Counted from the first letter of the stretch, positions 43,331 through 53,193 are shown. The stretch: 64,000 nucleotides of DNA from Chromatiaceae bacterium (GCA_024235415.1 JACKML010000002.1:310001-374000); one strand, 5' to 3'. The notes: generated from the letters alone by a model not told the origin. Numbers and translations: made by a program.

Positions 43331-45200
43331 ATCCCGGTATCTGCGCAGTCTCGCGGCCACCTGGGGCACGATGACGCTGGTCGCGATCGTGATCACGGCG
43401 CTGATCTTTTTCAACGAGAGAAACGCCAGGCTCGAACGTGCACACGATCGACTCGTGGCAGAGGCAGGCTATGTCCAGCACATCCTGGCCGCCGCGCTGC
43501 AGGCCGGCGAGTACCAGCAGACAAGGGAGCAGATCGCACTGTGGGGCAGCCTCAACAGTGAGACGGTGCGCCTGGACCTGACCGCCGACAACGGATTCAT
43601 CCTTGGCGAGTTTCACCGCGATGCCCCTGGTGCACGTACCCAGCAACACACGATCACGATCCCGTTTTCCTATCGCGGCCATGCCACCATGGTCCTGGAG
43701 AAATCGCTGGAACCGACCTACCTGGCAATCACCCAGCTGGGCTGGCAGCTTGCCGGCAGCATCGTCACCTTGCAGCTTCTGGGGATCATCCTGGCCTACC
43801 AGCTTCGACGTTACCGCCGACAGGTCCGCCGCACCCAGTCCGAATATGATCGCCGCCTCGAGGCCCAGAGCGCACTCGAGCGCATGGCCACATTGGACGC
43901 GTTGACCGGCCTGCCGAACCGGTATCTTCTGGATGAACAACTGACCCTGCGCATGGCCGAAGCCGGGCGTTTTGATCGCAAACTCGCCCTGTTGTTCATC
44001 GATCTCGACAATTTCAAGAACATCAACGACTCGTTCGGCCACGAAGCGGGCGACAAACTGCTGAAGATCGTCGCCGAGCGGATGGCCGGATGCCTGCGCA
44101 GCTACGACCTGCTGTCGCGTTTCGGCGGCGACGAGTTCGTCATCCTTCTTTCCAGCATGCCGGGTGCCAAACAGGTCGAACATGTCGCACGCAAGGTGTT
44201 CGATGCACTGCAGTCGGGAATTGAGGTCGAGGGACGGGAACTCTTCGTTTCGGCAAGCATCGGCATCAGCATCTACCCCGACGACGCGGAATCCCCCAGC
44301 GACCTGCTACGCACAGCCGACGCCGCGATGTATACCGCGAAAGAAGCCGGCCGCGACTGTTACCGCTTTTACACCACCACGATGAATGAGGCCCTGGCCA
44401 GGCGCCAGCACATCGAGCAGGGATTGCGCCAGGCACTTGCCGACGGTGATCTGTATCTCGTCTATCAGCCGCAGGTCGAGATTGCCAGCGGCCGCATCTG
44501 CAGCTGCGAGGCACTGCTGCGCTGGCGCCGTGAGGGCAGGCAGATCCCGCCGGGTGAGTTCATCCCGATTGCCGAACAATCCGTACTGATGCGTCAAGTG
44601 CAGGCCTTTGTCATCGCCGAGGCCGTACGTCAACGCGCGCAATGGAAGCGCCAGGGCATTGCTGACGTTCGCATCGACATCAACTTCTCCGGCGCCAGCC
44701 AGTTGATCAGCGAAATGCTGCCGCAACTGTTGCAGGCGGTCGACGACGCGGGGCTAAGCGCGTCGGATATCGGTATCGAATTGACTGAGCATGCATTGAT
44801 CGATGCCTCGGAGCAGACGATTTCAAGGCTTTCCGATCTGCGTGGGCGCGGCAGTACGATCTCGCTCGACGATTTCGGCACCGGTTATTCGTCGCTCGGC
44901 TACCTGAAGAACCTGCCTGTCGATATCCTCAAGATCGACCGTGCCTTCGTCAAAGATCTGCCTGACGGCAGGATGGATTGCGCGATCGTGCAGGCGGTGA
45001 TCGCAATGGGACACAGCATGGGGAAGCGGGTCCTGGCGGAAGGCGTCGAGACCCAGGCCCAATTGGACTACGTGCACAGACAGGGTTGCGACCTGGCCCA
45101 GGGATTCCTGCTATACCGTCCGGTGGAGGCGTCGGAGATCGAACCCCGACTTCTGCGCGGCGCCGGGGCCGCTTCGTTGACGGCCCTGCCTCGCCGATGA
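43308..45200 (+). CDS. Membrane GGDEF-EAL protein (c-di-GMP synthesis/degradation)
   Basis: This 630-residue protein has a membrane helix at about residues 19-38 (GTMTLVAIVITALIFF), a periplasmic domain of about 100 residues, a second helix (LAGSIVTLQLLGIILAYQL), a GGDEF domain at about 190-350 with intact RFGGDEFVILL and an EAL domain at about 365-620. EAL motifs are present: EALLRW, ELTEHALID, DDFGTGYSSLGYL and KIDRAFVKDL. Both activities look possible. Start ATG 43308 (or 43317) lies within the end of the PhnD-like gene, so synthesis is coupled. The periplasmic domain could respond to the bound form of that protein. Confidence 0.92.
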   Translation: MGRMPGTESRYLRSLAATWGTMTLVAIVITALIFFNERNARLERAHDRLVAEAGYVQHILAAALQAGEYQQTREQIALWGSLNSETVRLDLTADNGFILGEFHRDAPGARTQQHTITIPFSYRGHATMVLEKSLEPTYLAITQLGWQLAGSIVTLQLLGIILAYQLRRYRRQVRRTQSEYDRRLEAQSALERMATLDALTGLPNRYLLDEQLTLRMAEAGRFDRKLALLFIDLDNFKNINDSFGHEAGDKLLKIVAERMAGCLRSYDLLSRFGGDEFVILLSSMPGAKQVEHVARKVFDALQSGIEVEGRELFVSASIGISIYPDDAESPSDLLRTADAAMYTAKEAGRDCYRFYTTTMNEALARRQHIEQGLRQALADGDLYLVYQPQVEIASGRICSCEALLRWRREGRQIPPGEFIPIAEQSVLMRQVQAFVIAEAVRQRAQWKRQGIADVRIDINFSGASQLISEMLPQLLQAVDDAGLSASDIGIELTEHALIDASEQTISRLSDLRGRGSTISLDDFGTGYSSLGYLKNLPVDILKIDRAFVKDLPDGRMDCAIVQAVIAMGHSMGKRVLAEGVETQAQLDYVHRQGCDLAQGFLLYRPVEASEIEPRLLRGAGAASLTALPRR

Positions 45201-45230
45201 CCGGGGCCACGAAGCCCCGGTCATCGGCGA
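45191..45230. terminator. 17-base perfect hairpin between convergent genes
   Basis: TCGCCGATGACCGGGGC at 45191-45207 and its exact complement at 45214-45230 flank a 6-base loop. The stem includes the stop codon of the GGDEF-EAL gene and ends 7 bases before the ppsA stop codon. It has no long T-run. It probably ends or stabilises both convergent transcripts. Confidence 0.6.
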
Positions 45231-45236
45231 AAACGA

Positions 45237-47606
45237 TCAGCCGCGTGCCTGGCCCGCCAGGTACAGCCAGGTATCGATCACAGTGTCCGGATTCAGCGAG
45301 ATACTGCTGATCCCACGATCCAGCAACCACTTCGCCAGATCAGGATGGTCAGACGGGCCCTGACCGCAGATGCCAACGTACTTGCCGGCCTTGCGGCACG
45401 CGGTGATCGCCATGTCCAGCATCTTGAGCACCGCCGGATTGCGCTCGTCGAAGCTGTGCGCAATCAATCCGGAGTCACGATCGAGGCCGAGCGTCAGCTG
45501 GGTCATGTCGTTCGAGCCGATCGAAAAACCATCGAAGTATTCGAGGAACTCCTCCGCCAATACCGCGTTTGACGGCAACTCGCACATCATGATCACACGC
45601 AGGCCATCCTCGCCGCGTTTCAGTCCGTTCTCACCGAGCAGACGTTCCACGCCGGCGGCCTCTTCGAGGGTGCGAACGAACGGAATCATGATCTCGAGGT
45701 TGGTCAGGCCCATGTCGTTGCGCACGCGGCGAATCGCCTCGCACTCCATGTCGAAACAGGCACGGAAACTCGGCGACAGGTAACGTGCAGCACCGCGGAA
45801 ACCGATCATCGGGTTTTCCTCGTGCGGCTCGTACAGCGTGCCGGCCACCAGATTGGCGTATTCGTTCGACTTGAAGTCCGACATGCGCAGGATCACCGGC
45901 TGTGGATGGAAGGCCGCCGCGATGCTGGCGATCCCCTCGACCACACGCTTGACGAAGTACTCGCGCGGGTCTCCGTAGGCCGCAATGCGCTCGTCGATCT
46001 CGGCACGGATGTCTGCCGGCACCCTGTTGAGCTGCAGCAGCGCCTGCGGATGAATACCGACCATGTTGTTGATGATGAATTCCAGACGCGCCAGCCCGAC
46101 ACCCGCATTCGGGATCTGCGCAAAGCTGAATGCGCGTTCCGGGTTGCCGACGTTCATCATCACCTTGACCGGTACCGACGGCATGCTGTCGAGTTCGATG
46201 CGTTTGAGTTCGAAATCGAGCTCGCCGTCATACACGAAACCGGTATCCCCCTCGGCGCAGGACACCGTCACCGGCTGACCGTCTTTCACGCGTTTGGTCG
46301 CGTCGCCGCAACCCACCACCGCCGGGACACCGAGTTCGCGGGCAATGATCGCGGCATGGCAGGTGCGCCCGCCACGGTTGGTCACAATCGCCGCGGCACG
46401 CTTCATGATCGGTTCCCAGTCCGGGTCGGTCATGTCGGTGACCAGCACATCACCCTCATTGATCTTGTCCATGTCGTCGAGACTGGTGATGATCCGCGCC
46501 TTGCCGGCGCCGATGCGGGCGCCGATCGACCGGCCCTCCACCACCACATCGGACTTGCCCTTCATCTCGTAGCGCTCGATGACGTTACCGGTACGGCTTT
46601 GCACCGTCTCCGGTCGCGCCTGCACGATGTACAACTCGCCATCGATGCCATCCAGCGCCCACTCGATATCCATCGGGCGGTCGTAGTGCCTCTCGATGTG
46701 CATCGCCTGGCGCGCCAGGCCCTCGACCTGCTCATCCGTCAGGCAGAAGCGCCGACGTTCCGCATCGTCCACCGGCACGGTCGTCACCGGGTGACTGCCG
46801 CCCTCGGCGTAGATCATCTTGATCGCCTTGCTACCGACATTTCGCCGCAGGATCGCCGGGCGGCCGGCGGCCAGCGTCGGTTTGTGCACATAGAACTCGT
46901 CCGGGTTGACCGCCCCCTGCACCACCATCTCACCGAGGCCGTAGCTCGCGGTGATGAACACCGCGTCGCGGAATCCGCTCTCGGTATCGAGGGTGAACAT
47001 GACACCGCTCGCGCCGATATCCGACCTCACCATCTTCTGGATGCCGGCCGACAGTGCGACCAGCGAGTGATCAAACCCCTGGTGCACGCGATAAGAGATC
47101 GCGCGGTCGTTGAACAGCGATGCGAACACCTCATGGATGCGCTGCTTGATATCGGCGAGACCGGACACGTTGAGGACCGTCTCCTGCTGACCGGCAAACG
47201 AGGCATCCGGCAGATCCTCCGCCGTCGCAGACGACCGCACTGCCCAGGTGACCTCGGTGCCGTATTCCTTCTCCAGGGTCTCGTAGGCCTGCTTGACCGC
47301 GGCATCCAGTGCCGGCGGGAAAGGCGTGTCCATCACCCACTGCCGGATCTGTTTTCCGGTGGCTGCAAGCTTGTTCACGTCATCGACGTTCAGCGCGTCG
47401 AGGGTCTGGTTGATGCGGTCAGCCAGGCCGTCGTGTGCAAGGAACTCGCGATACGCCTGGGCCGTGGTGGCAAAGCCGCCCGGCACTTTGACGCTTCCAT
47501 CGGCGGTCAGGTTGCGCAGCATTTCACCCAGAGATGCGTTCTTGCCGCCGACGCGGTCGACGTCGCTCATCTCCACTTCATGCAGCCACAGGATGTATTC
47601 GCTCAT
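45237..47606 (-). CDS. ppsA: Phosphoenolpyruvate synthase
   Basis: This 789-residue enzyme has an N-terminal ATP-grasp domain (GGKNASLGEML, AVRSSATAEDLPDASFAGQQET), the central phosphohistidine domain GGRTCHAAIIARELGVPAVVGCG and a C-terminal PEP/pyruvate barrel with the active-site Cys region GKYVGICGQGPSDHP. It converts pyruvate and ATP to PEP, AMP and phosphate for gluconeogenesis. ppsR lies 22 bases upstream, so the enzyme and its regulator are co-transcribed. Confidence 0.96.
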   Translation of the reverse strand: MSEYILWLHEVEMSDVDRVGGKNASLGEMLRNLTADGSVKVPGGFATTAQAYREFLAHDGLADRINQTLDALNVDDVNKLAATGKQIRQWVMDTPFPPALDAAVKQAYETLEKEYGTEVTWAVRSSATAEDLPDASFAGQQETVLNVSGLADIKQRIHEVFASLFNDRAISYRVHQGFDHSLVALSAGIQKMVRSDIGASGVMFTLDTESGFRDAVFITASYGLGEMVVQGAVNPDEFYVHKPTLAAGRPAILRRNVGSKAIKMIYAEGGSHPVTTVPVDDAERRRFCLTDEQVEGLARQAMHIERHYDRPMDIEWALDGIDGELYIVQARPETVQSRTGNVIERYEMKGKSDVVVEGRSIGARIGAGKARIITSLDDMDKINEGDVLVTDMTDPDWEPIMKRAAAIVTNRGGRTCHAAIIARELGVPAVVGCGDATKRVKDGQPVTVSCAEGDTGFVYDGELDFELKRIELDSMPSVPVKVMMNVGNPERAFSFAQIPNAGVGLARLEFIINNMVGIHPQALLQLNRVPADIRAEIDERIAAYGDPREYFVKRVVEGIASIAAAFHPQPVILRMSDFKSNEYANLVAGTLYEPHEENPMIGFRGAARYLSPSFRACFDMECEAIRRVRNDMGLTNLEIMIPFVRTLEEAAGVERLLGENGLKRGEDGLRVIMMCELPSNAVLAEEFLEYFDGFSIGSNDMTQLTLGLDRDSGLIAHSFDERNPAVLKMLDMAITACRKAGKYVGICGQGPSDHPDLAKWLLDRGISSISLNPDTVIDTWLYLAGQARG

Positions 47607-47628
47607 TGCAGTCCTCTACTTTGCCTTC

Positions 47629-48438
47629 TTACAGGCTCTTTTTTATCAAAGACGCCAGTTCCTCGATCGAATGCGTCGTGGAATCCAGTACCGTCATGCC
47701 GTGTCGATGAAACATATCCTGCGCCATCTGCACATCCTTGTAGCAGCGCCGCAGGGAAGCATAGTCGCTGTTGGGTCGCCGCAGCTCGCGGATCGCGGCC
47801 AGGCGTTCGGGGTTGATGGTCAGGGCGAATATCTTCTCCTTGTGCGCCAACAGCTCGTCGGGAAGATCGCCCTTCTCGAAATCCTCTTCGGTGATCGGGT
47901 AGTTCGCGGCACGCATACCATAATGCAGCGCCAGGTAGAGACAGGTCGGCGTCTTGCCCGAGCGCGACACCCCGACCAGGATCACGTCCGCTTTCCCGAA
48001 CTTGTTCAGGCGCATCCCGTCGTCGTTGTGCAACGCATAGTTGATCGTCTCGATGCGCGCCTCGTAGTTCGCCGGATTGATCAGACCGTGGCTGATGCCG
48101 GACTGGCGGACCGGCGCCATGCCGATTGCCTCGGTCACATCGGGCATGAAGCGGTCAAACAGCTCGAAGTAATGACATTCGGCGTGTTTGAGCAGCGTGC
48201 TGATCTCCTCGTCGACCATGGTCGCGAACACGATCGGCTTTTTCCCCTCTGCCTCCGCCCGATGCGCCAGCTCGTTGGCCAGGGCCTGCGCCTTGTCACG
48301 GGTGTTGATGAACGGGGTATAGCGCTTGATGAAGCGCGCATCACCAAACTGAGACAACAGGCTCTGCCCGTACGCCTCGGCGGTGATGCCGGTGCTTTCC
48401 GAAACGAAGTACACCGATCGGCTGACCGAGTCAGTCAT
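47629..48438 (-). CDS. ppsR: PpsR, PEP synthase regulatory kinase/pyrophosphorylase
   Basis: This 269-residue DUF299 protein has a P-loop-like motif VGVSRSGKTPTCLYLA at about residue 155 and the N-terminal VYFVSESTGITAEAYG. It inactivates PpsA by ADP-dependent phosphorylation of a threonine and reactivates it by phosphate-dependent pyrophosphorylysis. ATG 48438 overlaps the preceding reductase gene by 8 bases. It is usual for ppsR to be next to ppsA; here both are on the same strand. Confidence 0.94.
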   Translation of the reverse strand: MTDSVSRSVYFVSESTGITAEAYGQSLLSQFGDARFIKRYTPFINTRDKAQALANELAHRAEAEGKKPIVFATMVDEEISTLLKHAECHYFELFDRFMPDVTEAIGMAPVRQSGISHGLINPANYEARIETINYALHNDDGMRLNKFGKADVILVGVSRSGKTPTCLYLALHYGMRAANYPITEEDFEKGDLPDELLAHKEKIFALTINPERLAAIRELRRPNSDYASLRRCYKDVQMAQDMFHRHGMTVLDSTTHSIEELASLIKKSL

Positions 48439-49267
48439 ACAGGAATTCCAGCCAGTGGCCACCGCTGACCAGCGCGGCCTTCGCCTCCTGCCAGCGGCCA
48501 TGCAGCCGCAGGTGCTGCGACATCGCCTCGTCCATCGCTCGCGCGACCTCGCGATAACCGGCCAGGTAGACGAACACGCTGCCCTGTCCCATCAGACGCC
48601 ACAGGGCCTCCATGTTGGCGGCCGTGCTCTCGGCGCTATCCAGGGCAGTCGCGGAGTAGCGGGTCTTCAGGGCATCGAAGGCTCGGTGTGTGGCGGCATC
48701 GAAGTACTGGTCCTGGTTCGCCCCGTGCTCGTTCAGATACAGGTGCTCAAGCCCGGTCTGCGGCCCCTCCAACATCAGCACCTTGCCCATCCAGTCAAGC
48801 TTGCGCCGCTGGACCTTGTGGGCCAGCCAGCGGAACGGCACCATGCCACAGCCGGCACCGATGATCACCATGTTGCTGCGCGAGCCCATCGGGGGATAGA
48901 AAGGATAGGCGAAGGGTCCGTACAGCGGCACGCTGTCACCCTGTTCCAGGCCCATCAGGTGATGTGCCATGCCTGAGCCGGTATTCCCGTGGTCACGGAC
49001 GTAGATCGTGATGTCGATCGAGTCTTCGAACGGCACGGCGCCGACGGATTCGACCGAATAGCGCCGCAGGCCGTGGGCGAGATCGCCGGGGTCGTGCCCC
49101 GGCACGAGAAAGGCGACATCCGTCCCGGCAGCAAAGGTGCGACCCTGCGGCGAGAGATTGAGCATCAGCTTGTCTACGCGGCGTTGACCGGGGAGGTCAA
49201 CGACAACTGATTTGTGTACTACCCGCGCGACAATCGGACTGTCGACCGCTGCATCAGGTTTGCTCAT
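48431..49267 (-). CDS. FNR-like FAD/NAD(P)-binding oxidoreductase
   Basis: This 278-residue protein has the flavin-binding motif LRRYSVES (RxYS type) and an NAD(P)-binding segment NMVIIGAGCGMVPFRWLAH, with a late block VFVYLAGYREVARAMDEA as in ferredoxin-NADP reductase relatives. It has no iron-sulfur motif of its own. The electron partner is unknown. Its end overlaps the start of ppsR, suggesting an operon with ppsR and ppsA, though the biochemical link is not clear. Confidence 0.85.
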   Translation of the reverse strand: MSKPDAAVDSPIVARVVHKSVVVDLPGQRRVDKLMLNLSPQGRTFAAGTDVAFLVPGHDPGDLAHGLRRYSVESVGAVPFEDSIDITIYVRDHGNTGSGMAHHLMGLEQGDSVPLYGPFAYPFYPPMGSRSNMVIIGAGCGMVPFRWLAHKVQRRKLDWMGKVLMLEGPQTGLEHLYLNEHGANQDQYFDAATHRAFDALKTRYSATALDSAESTAANMEALWRLMGQGSVFVYLAGYREVARAMDEAMSQHLRLHGRWQEAKAALVSGGHWLEFLYD

Positions 49268-49424
49268 TGCTTGACCCTCTCATGTTGTTATTGGCCTGCC
49301 TTCAGCACACCGGTCATTCAGGCGGGACGCCCCAGGTTCGAGCCGACTCCATTTCGCGCCAAGTGTATACCCCGGAGGCGTTCGCACACCCAACCGAGGC
49401 CACCGGTACATTGTGGCGCCAGCG

Positions 49425-49916
49425 CTAGGCGCTGGCCGGCAAAAGGGCCGCAGCGCTGCATATCACCCCGTCCTCGTCTGCATACAGATAAGCGCCGGGG
49501 ACAAAACTCACTCCGGCAAAGCGCACCGCGACGTCACGCTCACCAACGCCTTTCTTGACGCTCTTGAGCGGATGGGTGCCTAGTGCCTTGACGCCGAGGT
49601 CCATTTTCCCGATATCGGCCGAGTCGCGGATAAGGCCATTCATCAGGACACCGGCCCAACCGTTCTCCACCGCCTTGGCGGCGAGCAGGTCACCGAGCAT
49701 CGCACACCGCCGCGAGCCACCGGCATCGACGACCAGCACCCGCCCCGCGCCTGGCTCTGCAACCGCCTCTCTGACCAGCGAATTGTCTTCGAAGCACTTG
49801 ATCGTCGAGACCTGCCCATGAAAACGGGCCCGTCCGCCAAAACTTGAGAAGCCGGGATCACAGACCTGCAGTGAATCGCCGTACTCGTCGCACAAATCCG
49901 CTGTCTTGAATTGCAT
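49425..49916 (-). CDS. rraA: RraA-family protein
   Basis: This 163-residue protein belongs to the RraA family (TADLCDEYGDSLQVCDP, VLVVDAGGSRRCAMLGDLLA, and GVLMNGLIRDSADI). E. coli RraA binds RNase E and inhibits it. Related proteins are HMG/CHA aldolases that use the same fold. The start lies 9 bases after aceK, so the gene is likely to be transcribed with aceA-aceK. Confidence 0.9.
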   Translation of the reverse strand: MQFKTADLCDEYGDSLQVCDPGFSSFGGRARFHGQVSTIKCFEDNSLVREAVAEPGAGRVLVVDAGGSRRCAMLGDLLAAKAVENGWAGVLMNGLIRDSADIGKMDLGVKALGTHPLKSVKKGVGERDVAVRFAGVSFVPGAYLYADEDGVICSAAALLPASA

Positions 49917-49925
49917 GGTGGCCTT

Positions 49926-51665
49926 TCATTCCTCGCCGTAGATGAAGCGAAAGCGCTTGCTGACCGAATAGGGGAAGACGTCACGTTGCTGGCCGTCGCG
50001 AATGTCCTGCTGCACGCCTTTCCAGTACTCGGGGTCCAGCAGATCACGATGGTGCTGCATGAAGGCGCGGCGCAGGTCCGGGTCGATCAGCAGGAAGCTG
50101 GCGAACTCCTCGGGAAAAACGTCGTTCGGCGCGACCGAGTACCAGGGCTCCGCCGCCAGTTCGTCTTCAGGGGTGCGCGGCTCCGGGATACGCCGGAAGT
50201 TCATGTCGGTCATGAACTCGATCTCGTCGTAGTCGTAAAAGATCACCCGCCCGTGCCGCGTCACGCCAAAGTTCTTGTACAGCAGATCACCGGCAAAGAT
50301 GTTCGCCTCGGCCATCTCCTTGACCGCGTTGCCAAAGCCGATCACGGCGTCTTCTTTCTGCTCCCTGTTCGCGGTCTGGAAATACAGGTTCAGAGGATCG
50401 AGACGGCGCTCGATATACAGGTGCCGCACGATCACCTTGTCGCCCTCGATCTCCAGGCTCTTGCCGCATTTATCCTTCAACTCCGCCATCAGGTCGTCGG
50501 TGATGCGCGCAGTCGGGAAGGCGGCATACGAATACTCCAGCGTATCGGCCATGCGCCCTACCCTGTCGTGCATCTTGACGATCTGGTACTTGCGCTTGAC
50601 GATCTCGCGATTGACTTCCTTCGGTGGCCGGAAGTAGTCATTGATGACCTTGAACACGTAGGGGTAAGACGGCATGGTGAACACCGTCATGACCATGCCC
50701 TTGACGCCCGGCGCGATCTCCAGCTGATCGGCTGAATGCGCAAGATGGTGCAGAAAGCCACGATAGAACTCGCTCTTTCCCTGTTTCTGCAGGCCGATGG
50801 CGGTGTACAGGTCGGCCTTGGTCTTGGTCGGCAGCATGCGGTTGAGAAAATGCACCACGGCCGCCGGGGTACCGGTTTCAACCATGAAATAGGCACGCGC
50901 GAAACTGAACAGGTTGGCGATGTCATCGCCATCCATCAGCAGGGTGTCGACGTAAACCCCGCCCCGCTCGTTGTTGAGGATGGGAATCACGAACGGGATG
51001 ACATCGGCACCATTGATCGCACGGCCGACGATGTAGGCGGCCTTGTTCCGGTAAAACGGCGCATGCAGCACCTGCAGATGAAAATGCCGGCGCAACTCCA
51101 GCCCAGGCATGCCGCGTTTCTTGATGTGATGGACCAGTCGCCGCACGTCGCGATTGAAATCCTCGAACGGCAGGCTGCAGGGGATGGTCTGCAAAACCGC
51201 ACGCACTGAACGCGTCAGGCCGTGTCGCGTCGGGTAATAGCTGTCGTACACCGGGTCATCGTCGTCGAGATACTCGGTCGACAACCCGGGACGCACGAAG
51301 ATGTTGTCGTTATTGTAATAACGGCGATGGAACAGCCAGGTGAATACGGAGTTGTAAAACGTCTCCGCAAGTTCCGGCTGCTTGTGCTCATAAAGCAGGC
51401 CGATGTAGCGGAGTTTCACCTCCCGCCAAAGCTCTTCGTCGACATCACTGTCGAGCGCGAACTCGGCCTGCAGACGTTCGGTCGCCTCGCTGACGCGCTG
51501 CGTATACAGATTGATTCGATCACTCGCCGCCTGACGCTGTCCACGCCAGTCACATGCTTCGAAACGCTGCCTCGCCTGGCCGGTGATCTCGAGAAAGATC
51601 CGGTAGTGGCGATTGAAGCCGTCGAGGATGGTCGCGGCAATACGGCGCGCGTTGAGTTCCGTCAT
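49926..51665 (-). CDS. aceK: AceK, isocitrate dehydrogenase kinase/phosphatase
   Basis: This 579-residue protein is almost the E. coli length (578). ATG 51665 gives the usual N-terminus MTELNARRIAATILDGFNRH; in-frame codons upstream are not AceK-like. The kinase core shows KVINDYFRPPKEVNREIVKR, LDPLNLYF, FAGDLLYKNFGVTRHGRVIF and YDYDEIEFMTD. AceK phosphorylates isocitrate dehydrogenase and so sends isocitrate into the glyoxylate bypass. It is 220 bases after aceA on the same strand. Confidence 0.95.
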   Translation of the reverse strand: MTELNARRIAATILDGFNRHYRIFLEITGQARQRFEACDWRGQRQAASDRINLYTQRVSEATERLQAEFALDSDVDEELWREVKLRYIGLLYEHKQPELAETFYNSVFTWLFHRRYYNNDNIFVRPGLSTEYLDDDDPVYDSYYPTRHGLTRSVRAVLQTIPCSLPFEDFNRDVRRLVHHIKKRGMPGLELRRHFHLQVLHAPFYRNKAAYIVGRAINGADVIPFVIPILNNERGGVYVDTLLMDGDDIANLFSFARAYFMVETGTPAAVVHFLNRMLPTKTKADLYTAIGLQKQGKSEFYRGFLHHLAHSADQLEIAPGVKGMVMTVFTMPSYPYVFKVINDYFRPPKEVNREIVKRKYQIVKMHDRVGRMADTLEYSYAAFPTARITDDLMAELKDKCGKSLEIEGDKVIVRHLYIERRLDPLNLYFQTANREQKEDAVIGFGNAVKEMAEANIFAGDLLYKNFGVTRHGRVIFYDYDEIEFMTDMNFRRIPEPRTPEDELAAEPWYSVAPNDVFPEEFASFLLIDPDLRRAFMQHHRDLLDPEYWKGVQQDIRDGQQRDVFPYSVSKRFRFIYGEE

Positions 51666-51885
51666 CCGGTCTTGACCTGCCGATGTCTCCGATTGCAGGT
51701 TCAATAATGAATGTTCGGCCCCCTGAACACCATCGTCATGACCGGTCAGGACGGGGACGTCCGATTGCTCAAGATACTTCGACACGGCAATCCTTCCAGC
51801 CCGAGATCCGCAGGACACTCGCCCGGTCCGCCGCGGCCCAGGGTGCACAACACCCCGTGGTCACCGCAACGGACCGGCGCGATAC

Positions 51886-53193
51886 CTAGCCGAACTGCTC
51901 TTCTTCGGTCGAGCCGGTGAGCGCCGTCACCGAGGAAGCGCCGCCCTGGATGACCGTGGTGACATCATCGAAGTAGCCGACACCGACCTCCTGCTGATGC
52001 GACACGAAGGTATAGCCCTTGTCGCGTGCTGCAAACTCCGGCTCCTGGACCTTCTCGACGTAGTGCTTCATGCCCTCGCCGCGTGCGTAGTCATAGGCCA
52101 GGTCGAACATGTGGTACCACATGTTGTGGATACCGGCGAGAGTGATGAACTGGTACTTGTAACCCATCGCCGACAACTCGTCCTGGAACTTCGCGATCGT
52201 GGAGTCGTCGAGATTCTTCTTCCAGTTGAACGATGGCGAGCAGTTGTAGGCCAGCAGCTTGTTCGGATTGGCGGCCAGCACGGCCTCGGCGAACTCGCGG
52301 GCGAAACCGAGATCCGGCGTGCCGGTCTCACACCACACCAGATCCGCGTAAGGCGCATAGGCCACGCCGCGGCTGATAGCCTGCTCGAGGCCGTTTTTCA
52401 CGCGGTAGAAACCTTCCGAGGTACGCTCTCCGGTGAGGAACGGCTTGTCGTTCGGGTCGACGTCGTTGGTCAGCAGGTTGGCTGCCTCCGAGTCAGTGCG
52501 CGCCAGCAGCAGCGTCGGCACACCCATCACGTCGGATGCGAGGCGCGCTGCGATCAGCTTCTCGACGGCCTCGCGGGTCGGCACCAACACCTTGCCGCCC
52601 ATATGGCCACACTTCTTCACCGCCGCCAGCTGGTCCTCGAAGTGCACCCCCGAAGCGCCATTGGCGATCATGTTCTTCATCAGTTCAAAGGCGTTCAGCA
52701 CGCCACCGAAACCGGCCTCGGCATCGGCCACGATCGGCAAGAAGTAATCGAGGTAACCCTCGTCACCCGGGCCGACGCCACGCGACCACTGGATCTCGTC
52801 CGAACGTTTGAACGCATTGTTGATCCGGCGCACCATCGTCGGTACCGAATCGTAGGCGTACAGCGACTGGTCGGGGTACATGGTCTCGGAGGTATTACCG
52901 TCCGCAGCCACCTGCCAGCCCGACAGGTAGATGGCCTCGATCCCGGCCTTGGCCTGCTGCACCGCCTGGCCGCCGGTCAGCGCGCCCATGCAGTTGACGT
53001 AGCCTTTCCTGGCTTCGCCGTGGACCAGGCCCCACAGTTTCTCGGCGCCGCGCTTGGCCAGCGTGTACTCGGGTTGAACCGAGCCACGAAGACGTACCAC
53101 GTCGGCAGCAGAGTAGCCGCGCTCGACGTCCAGCCAACGTGGGTTTTCGGCCCAATCCTTTTCCAGTGCCTTGATCTGATCTTCTCGGGTCAT
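51886..53193 (-). CDS. aceA: Isocitrate lyase
   Basis: This 435-residue enzyme contains the active-site signature AVKKCGHMGGKVLVPT with the catalytic Cys, metal-binding PIVADAEAGFGGVLNAFEL, and NCSPSFNWKKNLDD. It cleaves isocitrate to glyoxylate and succinate. The malate synthase of the bypass is encoded at 55.3-57.5 kb. A 310-base leader region with a palindrome lies upstream. Confidence 0.96.
   Translation of the reverse strand: MTREDQIKALEKDWAENPRWLDVERGYSAADVVRLRGSVQPEYTLAKRGAEKLWGLVHGEARKGYVNCMGALTGGQAVQQAKAGIEAIYLSGWQVAADGNTSETMYPDQSLYAYDSVPTMVRRINNAFKRSDEIQWSRGVGPGDEGYLDYFLPIVADAEAGFGGVLNAFELMKNMIANGASGVHFEDQLAAVKKCGHMGGKVLVPTREAVEKLIAARLASDVMGVPTLLLARTDSEAANLLTNDVDPNDKPFLTGERTSEGFYRVKNGLEQAISRGVAYAPYADLVWCETGTPDLGFAREFAEAVLAANPNKLLAYNCSPSFNWKKNLDDSTIAKFQDELSAMGYKYQFITLAGIHNMWYHMFDLAYDYARGEGMKHYVEKVQEPEFAARDKGYTFVSHQQEVGVGYFDDVTTVIQGGASSVTALTGSTEEEQFG

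Noticed and set aside
45822..47816. About 660-codon plus-strand frame opposite ppsA
   Set aside because: Antisense shadow of ppsA, with low-complexity composition and no family resemblance.
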